From Mycolicibacterium grossiae (GTDB lineage: Bacteria > Actinomycetota > Actinomycetes > Mycobacteriales > Mycobacteriaceae), in contig NZ_CP043474.1 in the NCBI RefSeq assembly GCF_008329645.1, positions 744,001 through 808,000 on the forward strand: 64,000 nucleotides of DNA, in the 5' to 3' direction. Below the pieces are notes generated by a model. It was not told the origin of the DNA. It was given only the letters and a program-made list of their open reading frames with translations, and did no database searches. Of this stretch, positions 1-9,129 are shown piece after piece (position 1 is the stretch's first letter; each line of letters starts with the position of its first letter). A program made the translations under genes and the position numbers.

Positions 1-872
1 GTCGCGCAGACCTACTTCCTCGTCGACGACGACGGGCTCGACGCCCTCGCCGACCTGCCGGGCGACCGGCTGCTGGTGGCCCCGGTGTCGCGGGCCCGCG
101 AGGTGCTGGCACCCGATCTCGCCGAGGGCGAGGACCTCAGCATGGGCGGCGACCCGGACTGCGACCTGCCTGCCGCCCGGCGGGCCGGCCGCGTCCAACT
201 CGACGGCAGCGCCACCTACGGTCGCGCCGACGGCGCCGGCGACGTCACCGTCACCCGGTGTTACGACGGGGCGCTCGCCCAGTACCGCGCGGACGGCCGC
301 ACCGTGACCGCCGTCGGGGACGCGTCGTTCCTCACCAACGCCGGGCTGCCGAAGGAGGGCAACGCCGCGTTGGCGATGAACCTCGTCGGGAGCCGCGAGC
401 GCGTCATCTGGTACGTCCCCACGTTCGTCGAGGGCGAGTCCGACGCGTCGGCGTCGATCACCGACCTCATTCCGGACCGGGTCACGTGGCTGGTCCTGCA
501 GCTGTGCCTCGTCGTCGCGCTCGTCGCGGTGTGGCGCAGCCGCCGGGTCGGTCCGCTGGTCGCCGAGGACCTCCCCGTGGTGGTGCGCGCCTCGGAGACC
601 GTCGAGGGTCGCGGTCGGCTGTACCGGGCGCACCGTGCCCGCGACCGCGCGGCCGACGCACTGCGCACCGGCACCCTGCAGCGCATGCTGCCGCGCCTCG
701 GACTGTCGGCCGGCGCCGCTCCGGCCGCCGTCGCTCAGGCGGTCGCGGGCCGCATCGGCGGCGACCCGGACACCCACCATCACCGACTGTTCGGACCACC
801 GCCGGCCACCGACGACGGGCTGGTCACCCTCGCCCGCCATCTGGACGACATCGAAAGGCAGGTCACGCACTC

Positions 873-876
<4 letters not shown>
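1..876 (+). CDS. DUF4350-type membrane protein, 5' end outside window
   Basis: The frame is open from the first base, so the N-terminus lies upstream; 291 residues are visible. The visible part starts in an extracytoplasmic-looking domain. One strong membrane segment lies near visible residues 160-178 (VTWLVLQLCLVVALVAVW), followed by a basic cytoplasmic tail of about 110 residues. The stop overlaps the GTG of the MoxR ATPase gene by 4 bases, so the two are translationally coupled. Position before moxR and a DUF58 gene is the standard actinobacterial arrangement for DUF4350 proteins (Rv3691 in M. tuberculosis by recalled synteny). Its biochemical role is unknown; a role in envelope or secreted-protein assembly with the MoxR ATPase is inference. 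Confidence 0.8.
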
Positions 877-1837
<961 letters not shown>

Positions 1838-1838
<1 letters not shown>

Positions 1839-3160
1839 TGTTCCTGACCGGACGCAGCGGCCTGGTGGCGCTCGTCTGCGCGCTGCCGATCGTCGTATCC
1901 CCATGGCCGGCAGCGACCTTCGCAGTACTGCTGGTGCTGCTGGTCCTGGCCGTTTCCGTCGACGTCGCGCTGGCGGCCGGCGTGCGCTCGCTGCGCTTCG
2001 AACGCAGCGGGGACACCACGGCACGTCTCGGCGAGTCCGTGGACGCGGTGCTGACCGTCGGCAACGACGGCGGTCGCCGATTTCGGGGCGTCGTGCGCGA
2101 CGCGTGGCCGCCGTCGGCACGCGCCGCACCGCGCCTGCACCCCGTCGACGTCGCGGCGGGCCAGCGGGTCCGGGTGGTGACGACGCTGCGACCCAACCGG
2201 CGCGGCGACCAGCGAGCCGCGGTCGTCACGGCGCGTTCCCGCGGTCCGCTCGGGCTCGCCGGCAGGCAGGGCTCGCACCGCGTGCCGTGGCAGGTGCGCG
2301 TGCTGCCGCCGTTCCTCTCGCGCAAGCACCTGCCGTCGCGGCTGGCCCGGCTGCGCGAACTCGACGGCATGATCCCGGTGTTGATCCGCGGGCAGGGCAC
2401 CGAGTTCGACTCGCTGCGCGAGTACGTCGCCGGCGACGACGTCCGGTCCATCGACTGGCGCGCGACCGCCCGGCGCTCGGACGTCGTTGTGCGGACGTGG
2501 CGGCCGGAACGCGACCGTCGGATCGTGCTGGTGCTCGACACCGGACGCACCTCCGCCGGACGCGTCGGCGTCGACCCGACCGCCGGCGACCCCGGTGGAT
2601 GGCCGCGGCTCGACTGGTCCATGGACGCCGCACTGCTGTTGGCGGCGTTGGCATCTCGCGCGGGCGACCACGTCGATTTCATCGCCTGTGACCGCGTCGT
2701 GCGCGCCGGTGTGCACGGCGCATCGCGTACCGAACTGCTGGCACAGCTGGTGACGGCGATGGCGCCGCTGCAGCCGGCACTGCTCGAGTCCGACGCGACG
2801 GCGATGGTGGCGGCCGTCAACCGTCGCGCCCGGCGTCGTGCTCTGGTGGTGCTGCTGACCGAGTTGAACGCCTCGGCACTCGACGAAGGGCTGCTGACCG
2901 TGCTGCCGCAGCTCGCCGGGCGGCACCAGGTGCTGGTGGCGTCCGTGGCCGATCCGCGCGTCGACGCGCTGGCGGCCGGACGCGCCGACGCGGCCCAGGT
3001 GTACGACGCCGCGGCCGCCGAACGGTCCCGCAACGAGCGGCTCGCGCTCGCCGCTCGGCTGCGCCGCCATGGCGTCGACGTCGTGGACGCCGAACCCGAG
3101 GACCTGGCGCCCGCGCTGGCCGACCGCTACCTGGCGATGAAGGCGACGGGACGGCTGTGA
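1838..3160 (+). CDS. DUF58 (VWA-like) membrane protein
   Basis: A 440-residue protein with two N-terminal hydrophobic segments in residues 5-45, then the DUF58 domain with its signature GDDVRSIDWRATAR near residues 199-212. A VWA-like fold follows, with a LVLDTGRTS stretch where a MIDAS-like loop would sit. GTG at 1838 shares one base with the moxR stop, and no better start is nearby. DUF58 proteins co-occur with MoxR ATPases and are thought to be their substrates or adaptors at the membrane. This corresponds to Rv3693 by recalled synteny. Family assignment is secure; function is inference. Confidence 0.93.
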
Positions 3161-3164
3161 GCGT

Positions 3165-4157
3165 TCACCCGGTCGGCAGCAGATCGGGCGCGTCGTCGAG
3201 GTCCCCGGTCTCGCCCGCGCGCACGGCCCTGCGGCCGAAGTGCACGACGTAGGCCAGGAACGCGACCTCGGCGGCCACGCCGATCGCCACCCGGGCGACC
3301 GTCGGCAGCGGTGACGGCGTGACGAGGGCTTCGATGAGCCCCGACACCAGCAGCACCACCGCGAGCCCGATCGCCACCGACACCACGGCGCGGCCCTGTT
3401 CGGCGAGCACCTGGCCGCGCGGCCGGTCACCCGGCGCGATCGCCGACCACCCCAGCCGCATGCCGGCCGCCGCGGCGAGGAACACCGCCGTCAGCTCCAG
3501 CAGCCCGTGCGGCGCCAGCAGCCCGAGGAACACGTCGCCGCGTCCGGCGTCGAACATCAATCCGCCCGAAACGCCGACGTTGGCGGCGTTTTGGAACAGC
3601 AGGTACGGGATGGGGATGCCGAGGAGGATCGCGAACGCGATGCACTGCGCCGCCACCCAGGAGTTGTTGACCCACACCCGGAATGCGAAGGAGCCCGCGG
3701 GGTTCTCGCTGTAGTAGGCGGCGAACTGGTGATCGACGAGGTGCGCGATGTCCGCGGGCGTCCCGATCGTCGACTGCACCTCCGGGTCGCGCGCCACCCA
3801 GACGCCGATGACGATCGCCACGACGAAGAAGCTCACCGCCGAACCGAGCCACCACCGCCACGTGCGATAGGCCACCACCGGGAACGACACCGTCCAGAAC
3901 CGCGCGAACTCGCGCCAGAGCGGGGCGTGCGCGCTGGTGACCGCGGACCGGGCACGCGCCACCACGCCGGACAGGCGGCCCACCAGCACCGGATCGGCGG
4001 ACGCCGACCGCACCATCGACAGGTGCGTGGAGACCCGCTGGTACAGGTCGACGAGTTCGTCGACCTCGGCTCCGGAGAGTGAGCGCCGCCGCTTGACCAG
4101 CTGTTCGAGGCGGTCCCACGTCGCGCGGTGCGCCAGCACGAACGCGTCGGTGTCCAC
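3165..4157 (-). CDS. SpoIIM/DUF95-family integral membrane protein
   Basis: A 330-residue protein with an about 100-residue soluble N-terminal region (MDTDAFVLAHRATWDRLEQL onward) and then about five membrane segments. It matches the stage II sporulation protein M family, which in actinobacteria is found beside RDD proteins and the MoxR operon rather than in sporulation loci. It converges with the DUF58 gene with a 4-base gap and diverges from the RDD gene. The GTG start lies 6 bases downstream of a TAGGAT -10 element (complement of 4164-4169), so the transcript is probably leaderless. Rv3694c is the recalled counterpart. The molecular role is not known. Confidence 0.88.
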   Translation of the reverse strand: MDTDAFVLAHRATWDRLEQLVKRRRSLSGAEVDELVDLYQRVSTHLSMVRSASADPVLVGRLSGVVARARSAVTSAHAPLWREFARFWTVSFPVVAYRTWRWWLGSAVSFFVVAIVIGVWVARDPEVQSTIGTPADIAHLVDHQFAAYYSENPAGSFAFRVWVNNSWVAAQCIAFAILLGIPIPYLLFQNAANVGVSGGLMFDAGRGDVFLGLLAPHGLLELTAVFLAAAAGMRLGWSAIAPGDRPRGQVLAEQGRAVVSVAIGLAVVLLVSGLIEALVTPSPLPTVARVAIGVAAEVAFLAYVVHFGRRAVRAGETGDLDDAPDLLPTG

Positions 4158-4163
4158 GTCCGG

Positions 4164-4190
4164 ATCCTACGTGCGCGGCCCTAGTAGCGT
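4164..4190. promoter_or_regulatory. Divergent leaderless promoters for SpoIIM and RDD genes
   Basis: On the minus strand TAGGAT (4164-4169) ends 6 bases before GTG 4157. On the plus strand TAGCGT (4185-4190) ends 8 bases before ATG 4199. The two -10 elements are only 15 bases apart, so the two transcripts probably compete or are co-controlled. The assignment follows the mycobacterial TANNNT -10 pattern; no start site has been measured here. Confidence 0.6.
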
Positions 4191-4198
4191 GGGTGGCC

Positions 4199-5092
4199 AT
4201 GGTGGCCCACCCCGAACCGTTGGTGACCGGTGACGCCGTGGTGCTCGACGTGCAGATCGCGCAGCTTCCGGTGCGCGCGCTGTCGGTGCTGATCGACGTG
4301 ATCGTCGTGTTCATCGGCTACCTGCTCGGCATCTTCCTGTGGGCCGTTACGCTGGCCGACACCGATCCGGCGTTCTCCGCCGCGGTCCTCATCGTGTTCA
4401 CCGTGCTGGCGCTGGTCGGTTATCCGGTCGTGCTCGAGACCGCCACCCGCGGCCGGTCGCTGGGGAAGATGGCACTGGGCTTGCGGGTGGTGTCCGACGA
4501 CGGCGGCCCGGAACGGTTCCGCCAGGCCCTGTTTCGCGCGCTCGCCGGCTTCGTCGAGATCTGGATGCTGGCCGGCGGACCCGCGGTGATCTGCTCGCTG
4601 GTCTCGCCGCGCGGCAAGCGCATCGGCGACGTGTTCGCAGGCACCATGGTCATCAGTGAGCGGGCGCCACGGCTGGCCCCACCGCCGCCGATGCCGCCTC
4701 AGCTCGCCTGGTGGGCGGCGACGCTGCAGCTGTCCGGTCTGCAGCCGGCGACGGCCGAGCGGGCCCGGCAGTTCCTCTCCCGCGCCGGCGACCTACAGCC
4801 CGTGCTGCGCGACCGCATCGCACACCAGATCGTCACGGAGGTGGCGGCGCAGGTCGCGCCGCCTCCGCCGAACGGCACCCCGGCGCAGTTCGTGCTGGCC
4901 GCAGTGCTCGCCGAACGGCATCGCCGCGAACTCGAACGGCTGCGGCCACCGGCTCCCGGGTACCCGCCACCGCCCTACCCCGGGCCGGGTCATCCCGCGC
5001 CGATGTACCCCCGGCCCGCGCCGCCCCCGGCCGGGTACCCAGCGGCCGCACCGCCCGCGTCGGGTCCCGGCGGGTTCGCGCCGCCCGAGTAA
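4199..5092 (+). CDS. RDD-family membrane protein with Pro-rich C-terminus
   Basis: A 297-residue protein. Residues 1-150 form an RDD domain with three membrane segments, and RALSVLIDVIVVF carries the Arg-Asp signature. The remainder is soluble and ends in about 60 residues of low-complexity Pro/Gly/Tyr sequence (PPPYPGPGHP-type repeats). ATG 4199 is preferred over GTG 4193 because it sits 8 bases after the TAGCGT -10 element. Divergent partner of the SpoIIM protein, as in M. tuberculosis (Rv3694c/Rv3695). RDD proteins are poorly characterised; some act in ion exchange. Confidence 0.88.
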   Translation: MVAHPEPLVTGDAVVLDVQIAQLPVRALSVLIDVIVVFIGYLLGIFLWAVTLADTDPAFSAAVLIVFTVLALVGYPVVLETATRGRSLGKMALGLRVVSDDGGPERFRQALFRALAGFVEIWMLAGGPAVICSLVSPRGKRIGDVFAGTMVISERAPRLAPPPPMPPQLAWWAATLQLSGLQPATAERARQFLSRAGDLQPVLRDRIAHQIVTEVAAQVAPPPPNGTPAQFVLAAVLAERHRRELERLRPPAPGYPPPPYPGPGHPAPMYPRPAPPPAGYPAAAPPASGPGGFAPPE

Positions 5093-5189
5093 CCGTCGTC
5101 GACGTCGAACGTGACGCCAGCGTCCCGCCGGGCACGCGTGGTGACGCTGGGGTCGCGCTCGGCGCGCGTCGCACCGTCACCATCGCTCG

Positions 5190-5231
5190 ATGAGACACGA
5201 CTGTCTCATTTTGATGGACTAGTGCTACATT
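5190..5231 (+). promoter_or_regulatory. lfrR-lfrA promoter with perfect palindromic operator
   Basis: Perfect 8-base arms ATGAGACA (5190-5197) and TGTCTCAT (5202-5209) flank a 4-base spacer: a typical TetR-family operator. A -10 element TACATT (5226-5231) ends 7 bases before ATG 5239, so the transcript would be leaderless and the palindrome would cover the -35 region. Autorepression by the TetR regulator immediately downstream is the simplest reading, matching known LfrR control of lfrRA in M. smegmatis. Confidence 0.7.
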
Positions 5232-5238
5232 GGGCGAC

Positions 5239-5805
5239 ATGGCTTCCCCCGAATCGAACGAAGGCGGCGCGCGTTCGCGTACCCGCCGGGCGATCCTGGA
5301 CGCCGCAAGCACCGTCTTCGCCCAGCGACCCAACGCGTCGCTGGGCGACGTGGCCGCGGCGGCCGAGGTCGGGCGCAGCACGCTGCACCGCTACTTTCCC
5401 GAGCGCTCCGACCTGCTACGCGCACTCGCGCTGCACGTCCACGCGATCAGCAACACCGCGATCGCCCACGCCGAGCCCGATTGCGGGCCGGCGCTCGAGG
5501 CGCTGCGCCGGGTCGTGGAGTGCCAACTGGATCTCGGGCCGATCATCCCGTTCGTCTACAGCAACCCGGCGTTCTACGGCGACGAGGAACTGGCCGCGAT
5601 CCTCGACACCGGCGACGAGGTGATCGTCGACGTCCTCGACCGCGTCGCCACGCAGGGCACCGCCGGACCGCCGAGCTGGCCGCGACTGGTGTTCTGGGCC
5701 CTGCTCAACGCCGGCTATCAGGCCGTGGCGGACGGAACGCCGCGCGTGCAGGTGGTCGACGCCATCATGGCCAGTCTCACTCAGGGCACCATCAAGCCCG
5801 AATGA
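5239..5805 (+). CDS. lfrR: TetR-family repressor, LfrR orthologue
   Basis: A 188-residue TetR regulator. The N-terminal helix-turn-helix (ASLGDVAAAAEVGRSTLHRYF, about residues 32-53) and the ligand domain (QLDLGPIIPFVY, FWALLNAGYQA) match my memory of M. smegmatis LfrR over the whole length. It represses the efflux pump gene lfrA and is released by cationic multidrug ligands. ATG 5239 is chosen because it lies 7 bases after a -10 element; an upstream TTG in the same frame is less likely. lfrA follows 37 bases downstream, so the two form an autoregulated operon. Confidence 0.9.
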   Translation: MASPESNEGGARSRTRRAILDAASTVFAQRPNASLGDVAAAAEVGRSTLHRYFPERSDLLRALALHVHAISNTAIAHAEPDCGPALEALRRVVECQLDLGPIIPFVYSNPAFYGDEELAAILDTGDEVIVDVLDRVATQGTAGPPSWPRLVFWALLNAGYQAVADGTPRVQVVDAIMASLTQGTIKPE

Positions 5806-5842
5806 TCAACTCCCACAATCACTTCGAGGAACCGAGGTAGGA

Positions 5843-7543
5843 ATGTCCCCCGACACGGCGGCTGCCGTGACGCCGCGACGCGCGTGGTTGGCGCTCGCGG
5901 TGTTGCTGCTGCCGGTCATGTTGATCGCCGTCGACAACACCATCCTGGCCTTCGCGCTGCCGAGCATCGCGCAGGACTTCCGTCCGCCGGCGACGACGCA
6001 GCTGTGGATCGTCGACGTCTACTCCCTGGTGCTGGCGACGCTGCTGGTGGCGATGGGCAGCCTCGGCGACCGGATCGGCCGCCGCCGGATACTGCTGATC
6101 GGTGCCGCCGGCTTCGCCGTCGTGTCGGTCGCGGCCGCCTTCGCCCCGAGCGCCGAGGCGCTGGTCGCGGCGCGTGCCGTCCTCGGCTTCTTCGGCGCCA
6201 TGCTCATGCCGTCGACGCTCTCGCTGATCCGCAACATCTTCACCGACGCCTCGACCCGCCGCCTCGCCATCGCGATCTGGGCATCGTTCTTCACCGCCGG
6301 GTCAGCGCTGGGACCGATCGTCGGCGGCGTGCTGCTCGAGCACTTCCACTGGGGCGCGGTGTTCCTGGTTGCCGTGCCGATCCTGCTGCCGCTGCTGATC
6401 CTCGCCCCGCGACTGGTGCCCGAATCGCGCGATCCGAGCCCTGGCCCGGTCGACCCGATCAGCGTGCTGCTGTCGCTGACCACCATGCTGCCGCTGGTGT
6501 GGGCCGTGAAGACCGCCGCCCACGACGGCCCGTCCTGGCCGGTCGGGCTGGCGCTCGCGGTGACCGCCGCGTCCGCCGTCCTGTTCGTGCGCCGTCAGAA
6601 ACGCAGCGCCACACCGATGATCGACGTCTCGCTGTTCGGCTACGCACCGTTCGCGTCGTCGATCCTCGCCAACTTCCTGTCGATCGTCGGGCTCATCGGC
6701 TTCATCTTCTTCGTCTCGCAGCACCTGCAGTTGGTGCTCGGCCTCAGCCCGCTGGCGGCAGGTCTCGTGACGCTGCCGGGCGCGGCGCTGTCCATGGTGG
6801 CCGGCATCGGGGTGGTGCGGTTCGTGCGGTGGTTCGCCCCGCACCACCTGACGATGGTCGGACTGGTCCTGATCGCGGTCGGCTTCTTCATGATCCTGGC
6901 GTTCCGCCACGACCTGTCGGTGACGGCCGTGGTGGCGTCGTTCATCGTGCTCGAGATCGGCGTCGGCATCTCGCAGACCATCACCAACGACACGATCGTC
7001 GCCTCCGTCCCCGCCGCGAAGTCGGGTGCCGCCTCGGCGGTGTCGGAGACCGCCTACGAGTTGGGGGCGGTGGTCGGCACCGCCAGCCTCGGCACGATCT
7101 TCACGGCGTTCTACCGCGCGAACGTCGAGGTGCCGCAGAGTCTGTCGGCCACACAGCTGAGCGACGCCGGCGAGAGCATCGGCGGCGCGGTCGCCGTGGC
7201 CGCCCAGCTGCCGGCTGCCGCGGGCGAGCGGCTGCTGGCCTCGGCGCGCAGCGCGTTCGACTCCGGCATCGCGCCGACGGCCACCATCGCCGGGGTGCTG
7301 GTGCTGGTGGCCGCCGTGGTGGTCGGCCTTGCCTTCCGCAGGAGCAACGATGCCGCCGTCGACCCGGACTCCGCCCAGGTGGACCGCGCGGCGGCAGCGC
7401 CGATGCCGGCAGCCACGCCGCGGTCCGGACGGAGTGCCACGCCGTCGTCGACCCCGGGACCGCGCGCTGATCGCGGAACGCGCCGGCCGCCGTCGACGCG
7501 GCCGGATCGAGCGCGTCGCGCCGATCATCCGGTGGAACGGTGA
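5843..7543 (+). CDS. lfrA: LfrA-type MFS multidrug efflux pump with extended C-terminus
   Basis: A 566-residue drug:H+ antiporter of the 14-helix DHA2 class, closely resembling M. smegmatis LfrA (fluoroquinolone, ethidium and acriflavine efflux). Recognisable segments are AIDNT-like VDNTILAFALPSI, LWIVDVYSLVLA, GDRIGRRR in the first cytoplasmic loop and SETAYELGAVVG near helix 13. A Shine-Dalgarno GAGG (5834) precedes ATG 5843. LfrA is about 504 residues; here the conserved part ends near residue 500 and a 66-residue basic, Pro/Arg-rich tail follows. Third-position GC drops in the last 25 codons of the tail, so it may be a read-through extension rather than a domain. Confidence 0.9.
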   Translation: MSPDTAAAVTPRRAWLALAVLLLPVMLIAVDNTILAFALPSIAQDFRPPATTQLWIVDVYSLVLATLLVAMGSLGDRIGRRRILLIGAAGFAVVSVAAAFAPSAEALVAARAVLGFFGAMLMPSTLSLIRNIFTDASTRRLAIAIWASFFTAGSALGPIVGGVLLEHFHWGAVFLVAVPILLPLLILAPRLVPESRDPSPGPVDPISVLLSLTTMLPLVWAVKTAAHDGPSWPVGLALAVTAASAVLFVRRQKRSATPMIDVSLFGYAPFASSILANFLSIVGLIGFIFFVSQHLQLVLGLSPLAAGLVTLPGAALSMVAGIGVVRFVRWFAPHHLTMVGLVLIAVGFFMILAFRHDLSVTAVVASFIVLEIGVGISQTITNDTIVASVPAAKSGAASAVSETAYELGAVVGTASLGTIFTAFYRANVEVPQSLSATQLSDAGESIGGAVAVAAQLPAAAGERLLASARSAFDSGIAPTATIAGVLVLVAAVVVGLAFRRSNDAAVDPDSAQVDRAAAAPMPAATPRSGRSATPSSTPGPRADRGTRRPPSTRPDRARRADHPVER

Positions 7544-7551
7544 CCGCGCGC

Positions 7552-8706
7552 CTACCGGGTCGATGCGCGGGCGGTCTGACGTCGCCGCGCCAGCGCCCCG
7601 GCCGCCGTCGTGACCGCGATGGTCAGCAGGGCGCCCAGGATCAGCGCGGCCGGCTCGCCCGGACGTAGCAGCCCCTGCTCGGTCCCGAGCGTGGCAGCGG
7701 CCACCGGCACCCCAAGTTGCGCCGCCGCCATGGCCGCCAGCGGCAGCGGCTGTCCGGTGAACCGCCCGACCGCGTGCGCCAGCACCGCCCCGGCGCCGAG
7801 CGCGAGGCCCAGCCCGATGAAGGCGGGATGGTCGAGCAGTTCGCGCACCTGGAGCGAAGCCCCGAGCCAGACGAAGAACAGCGGTCCGAAGAAGCCCTCG
7901 GTGACGCCGAGCAGTTGGCGCGCCAGGCGTTTGGGCTCTCCGATGCCGTTGACCACCAGACCCAGGGCGAAGCCGGCCAGCATGATCGAGACGTGCGTGC
8001 TGAGCGCCAGCGCCGACAGCGCGAAGAGCAGGATGAGGCTGAGCCGCAGCTCGAGCGCCAGCCCGTGCCGCTTCGAATAGGCCCGGACGCGACGACGGGT
8101 GCCGTTGCGCTCGAAGTGCCGTAGGACGACGAAGATCAGGGCGGCGCAGCCGGCGATGGCGAGGGCGCCGAGCGCCGCACGCGGGGCGCGCTGCGGGTCG
8201 ATCGCCAGCGGTAGCGACACGATCGATGCGGCGTCGGCGATGGCGATCTGCGCCTTCAGCGAGAGCACCGGCGGCCCGTCGAGACCGAGGTCGTCGAGCA
8301 CGGGCAGTGCCACTGCGGCCGAGGAGGACGCCAGGAGCACGGCGTACAGCGCGGCGTGCCCGGTGCCGAACGCCGCGGCGAGCCCGACGCCGACGACGGC
8401 CGCCACCACGCCGACGAGCGCTGCGCGCCCGACGGCCGCGCCGAGTCCGGATCGCAGCGCGGGATCGCGGATCGGCACGTGCGTCCCGACGACGAACATC
8501 ACCAGCGCGAAGCCGATGTTGGCCAGCAGCGTGAACGTCGGGTCGGTGGTGTCGACGACGTCGAAACCCGTGCGGCCGATGACCATTCCGGCGATCAGCT
8601 CGCCGATGATGGCGGGGATCGCCAGCCGTGGGACGGCGGCCAGCAGCGGACCCGACATCCCCACGACGACCAGCAGTGCCAGCGTGTGGAACCCGAAGCC
8701 GGACAC
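7552..8706 (-). CDS. Kef/CPA2-type cation:proton antiporter
   Basis: A 384-residue membrane protein with about 12 helices and the Na+/H+ exchanger fold of the monovalent cation:proton antiporter-2 family. An early helix carries IPAIIGELIAGMVIG, and the segment around ALPVLDDLGLDG fits the conserved discontinuous helix. No C-terminal TrkA-N or RCK regulatory domain is present; the protein ends in a short basic tail. GTG 8706 lies 9 bases downstream of the preceding minus-strand gene, so the two are probably co-transcribed. It converges with lfrA with an 8-base gap. Ion specificity cannot be read from the sequence. Confidence 0.85.
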   Translation of the reverse strand: MSGFGFHTLALLVVVGMSGPLLAAVPRLAIPAIIGELIAGMVIGRTGFDVVDTTDPTFTLLANIGFALVMFVVGTHVPIRDPALRSGLGAAVGRAALVGVVAAVVGVGLAAAFGTGHAALYAVLLASSSAAVALPVLDDLGLDGPPVLSLKAQIAIADAASIVSLPLAIDPQRAPRAALGALAIAGCAALIFVVLRHFERNGTRRRVRAYSKRHGLALELRLSLILLFALSALALSTHVSIMLAGFALGLVVNGIGEPKRLARQLLGVTEGFFGPLFFVWLGASLQVRELLDHPAFIGLGLALGAGAVLAHAVGRFTGQPLPLAAMAAAQLGVPVAAATLGTEQGLLRPGEPAALILGALLTIAVTTAAGALARRRQTARASTR

Positions 8707-8715
8707 GTCAGCGGG

Positions 8716-9093
8716 TCACGCGTGCCACGTGACGAGGCGACACGGGATCGCGGTGTTCTCGTCGGTCAGGTAGCTGGCGCACACGCGGTGATAGCCGTCG
8801 GCCACCTGCAGCGGCGTGCCCGAACGAAAGTCACCGCGCACCAGCAGGATCGGGGACAGCTTCTTGCCGTCGGCGATCTTGCCGAGGTCGGTGCGGACGT
8901 GCTCGTTGGACGCCGGCAGCAGGGTGAGCCCGGCTGCGCGCAGGATGTCCTTGGCCTTGCGCAGCGTCGGCGCCGCCGTGCGCAACGCGTCGACGGTGGC
9001 CGCCACCGCGGCGGCGTCGGCGCCGAGGCTCAGGTAGTCGGCGGCGGCGTCGTAGTCGTGCGCCTCGGGATCGTCCATCCACCTGACTGCCAT
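8716..9093 (-). CDS. Small ParB/sulfiredoxin-fold-like hypothetical protein
   Basis: A 125-residue soluble protein without signal or membrane segments. The C-terminal half (LSPILLVRGD, then PLQVADGYHRVCASY) resembles the ParB/sulfiredoxin-like nucleotide-binding fold, in which a G-x-H-R motif contacts phosphate; here it is DGYHR. No DNA-binding domain is visible. ATG 9093 lies 6 bases after TATCGT on the minus strand (complement of 9100-9105), indicating a leaderless transcript that probably continues into the antiporter gene. The function is unknown; the fold assignment is a weak inference. Confidence 0.7.
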   Translation of the reverse strand: MAVRWMDDPEAHDYDAAADYLSLGADAAAVAATVDALRTAAPTLRKAKDILRAAGLTLLPASNEHVRTDLGKIADGKKLSPILLVRGDFRSGTPLQVADGYHRVCASYLTDENTAIPCRLVTWHA

Positions 9094-9129
9094 CCGATCA
9101 CGATAGACGCCGACCGCTGGGCGCCGGCG

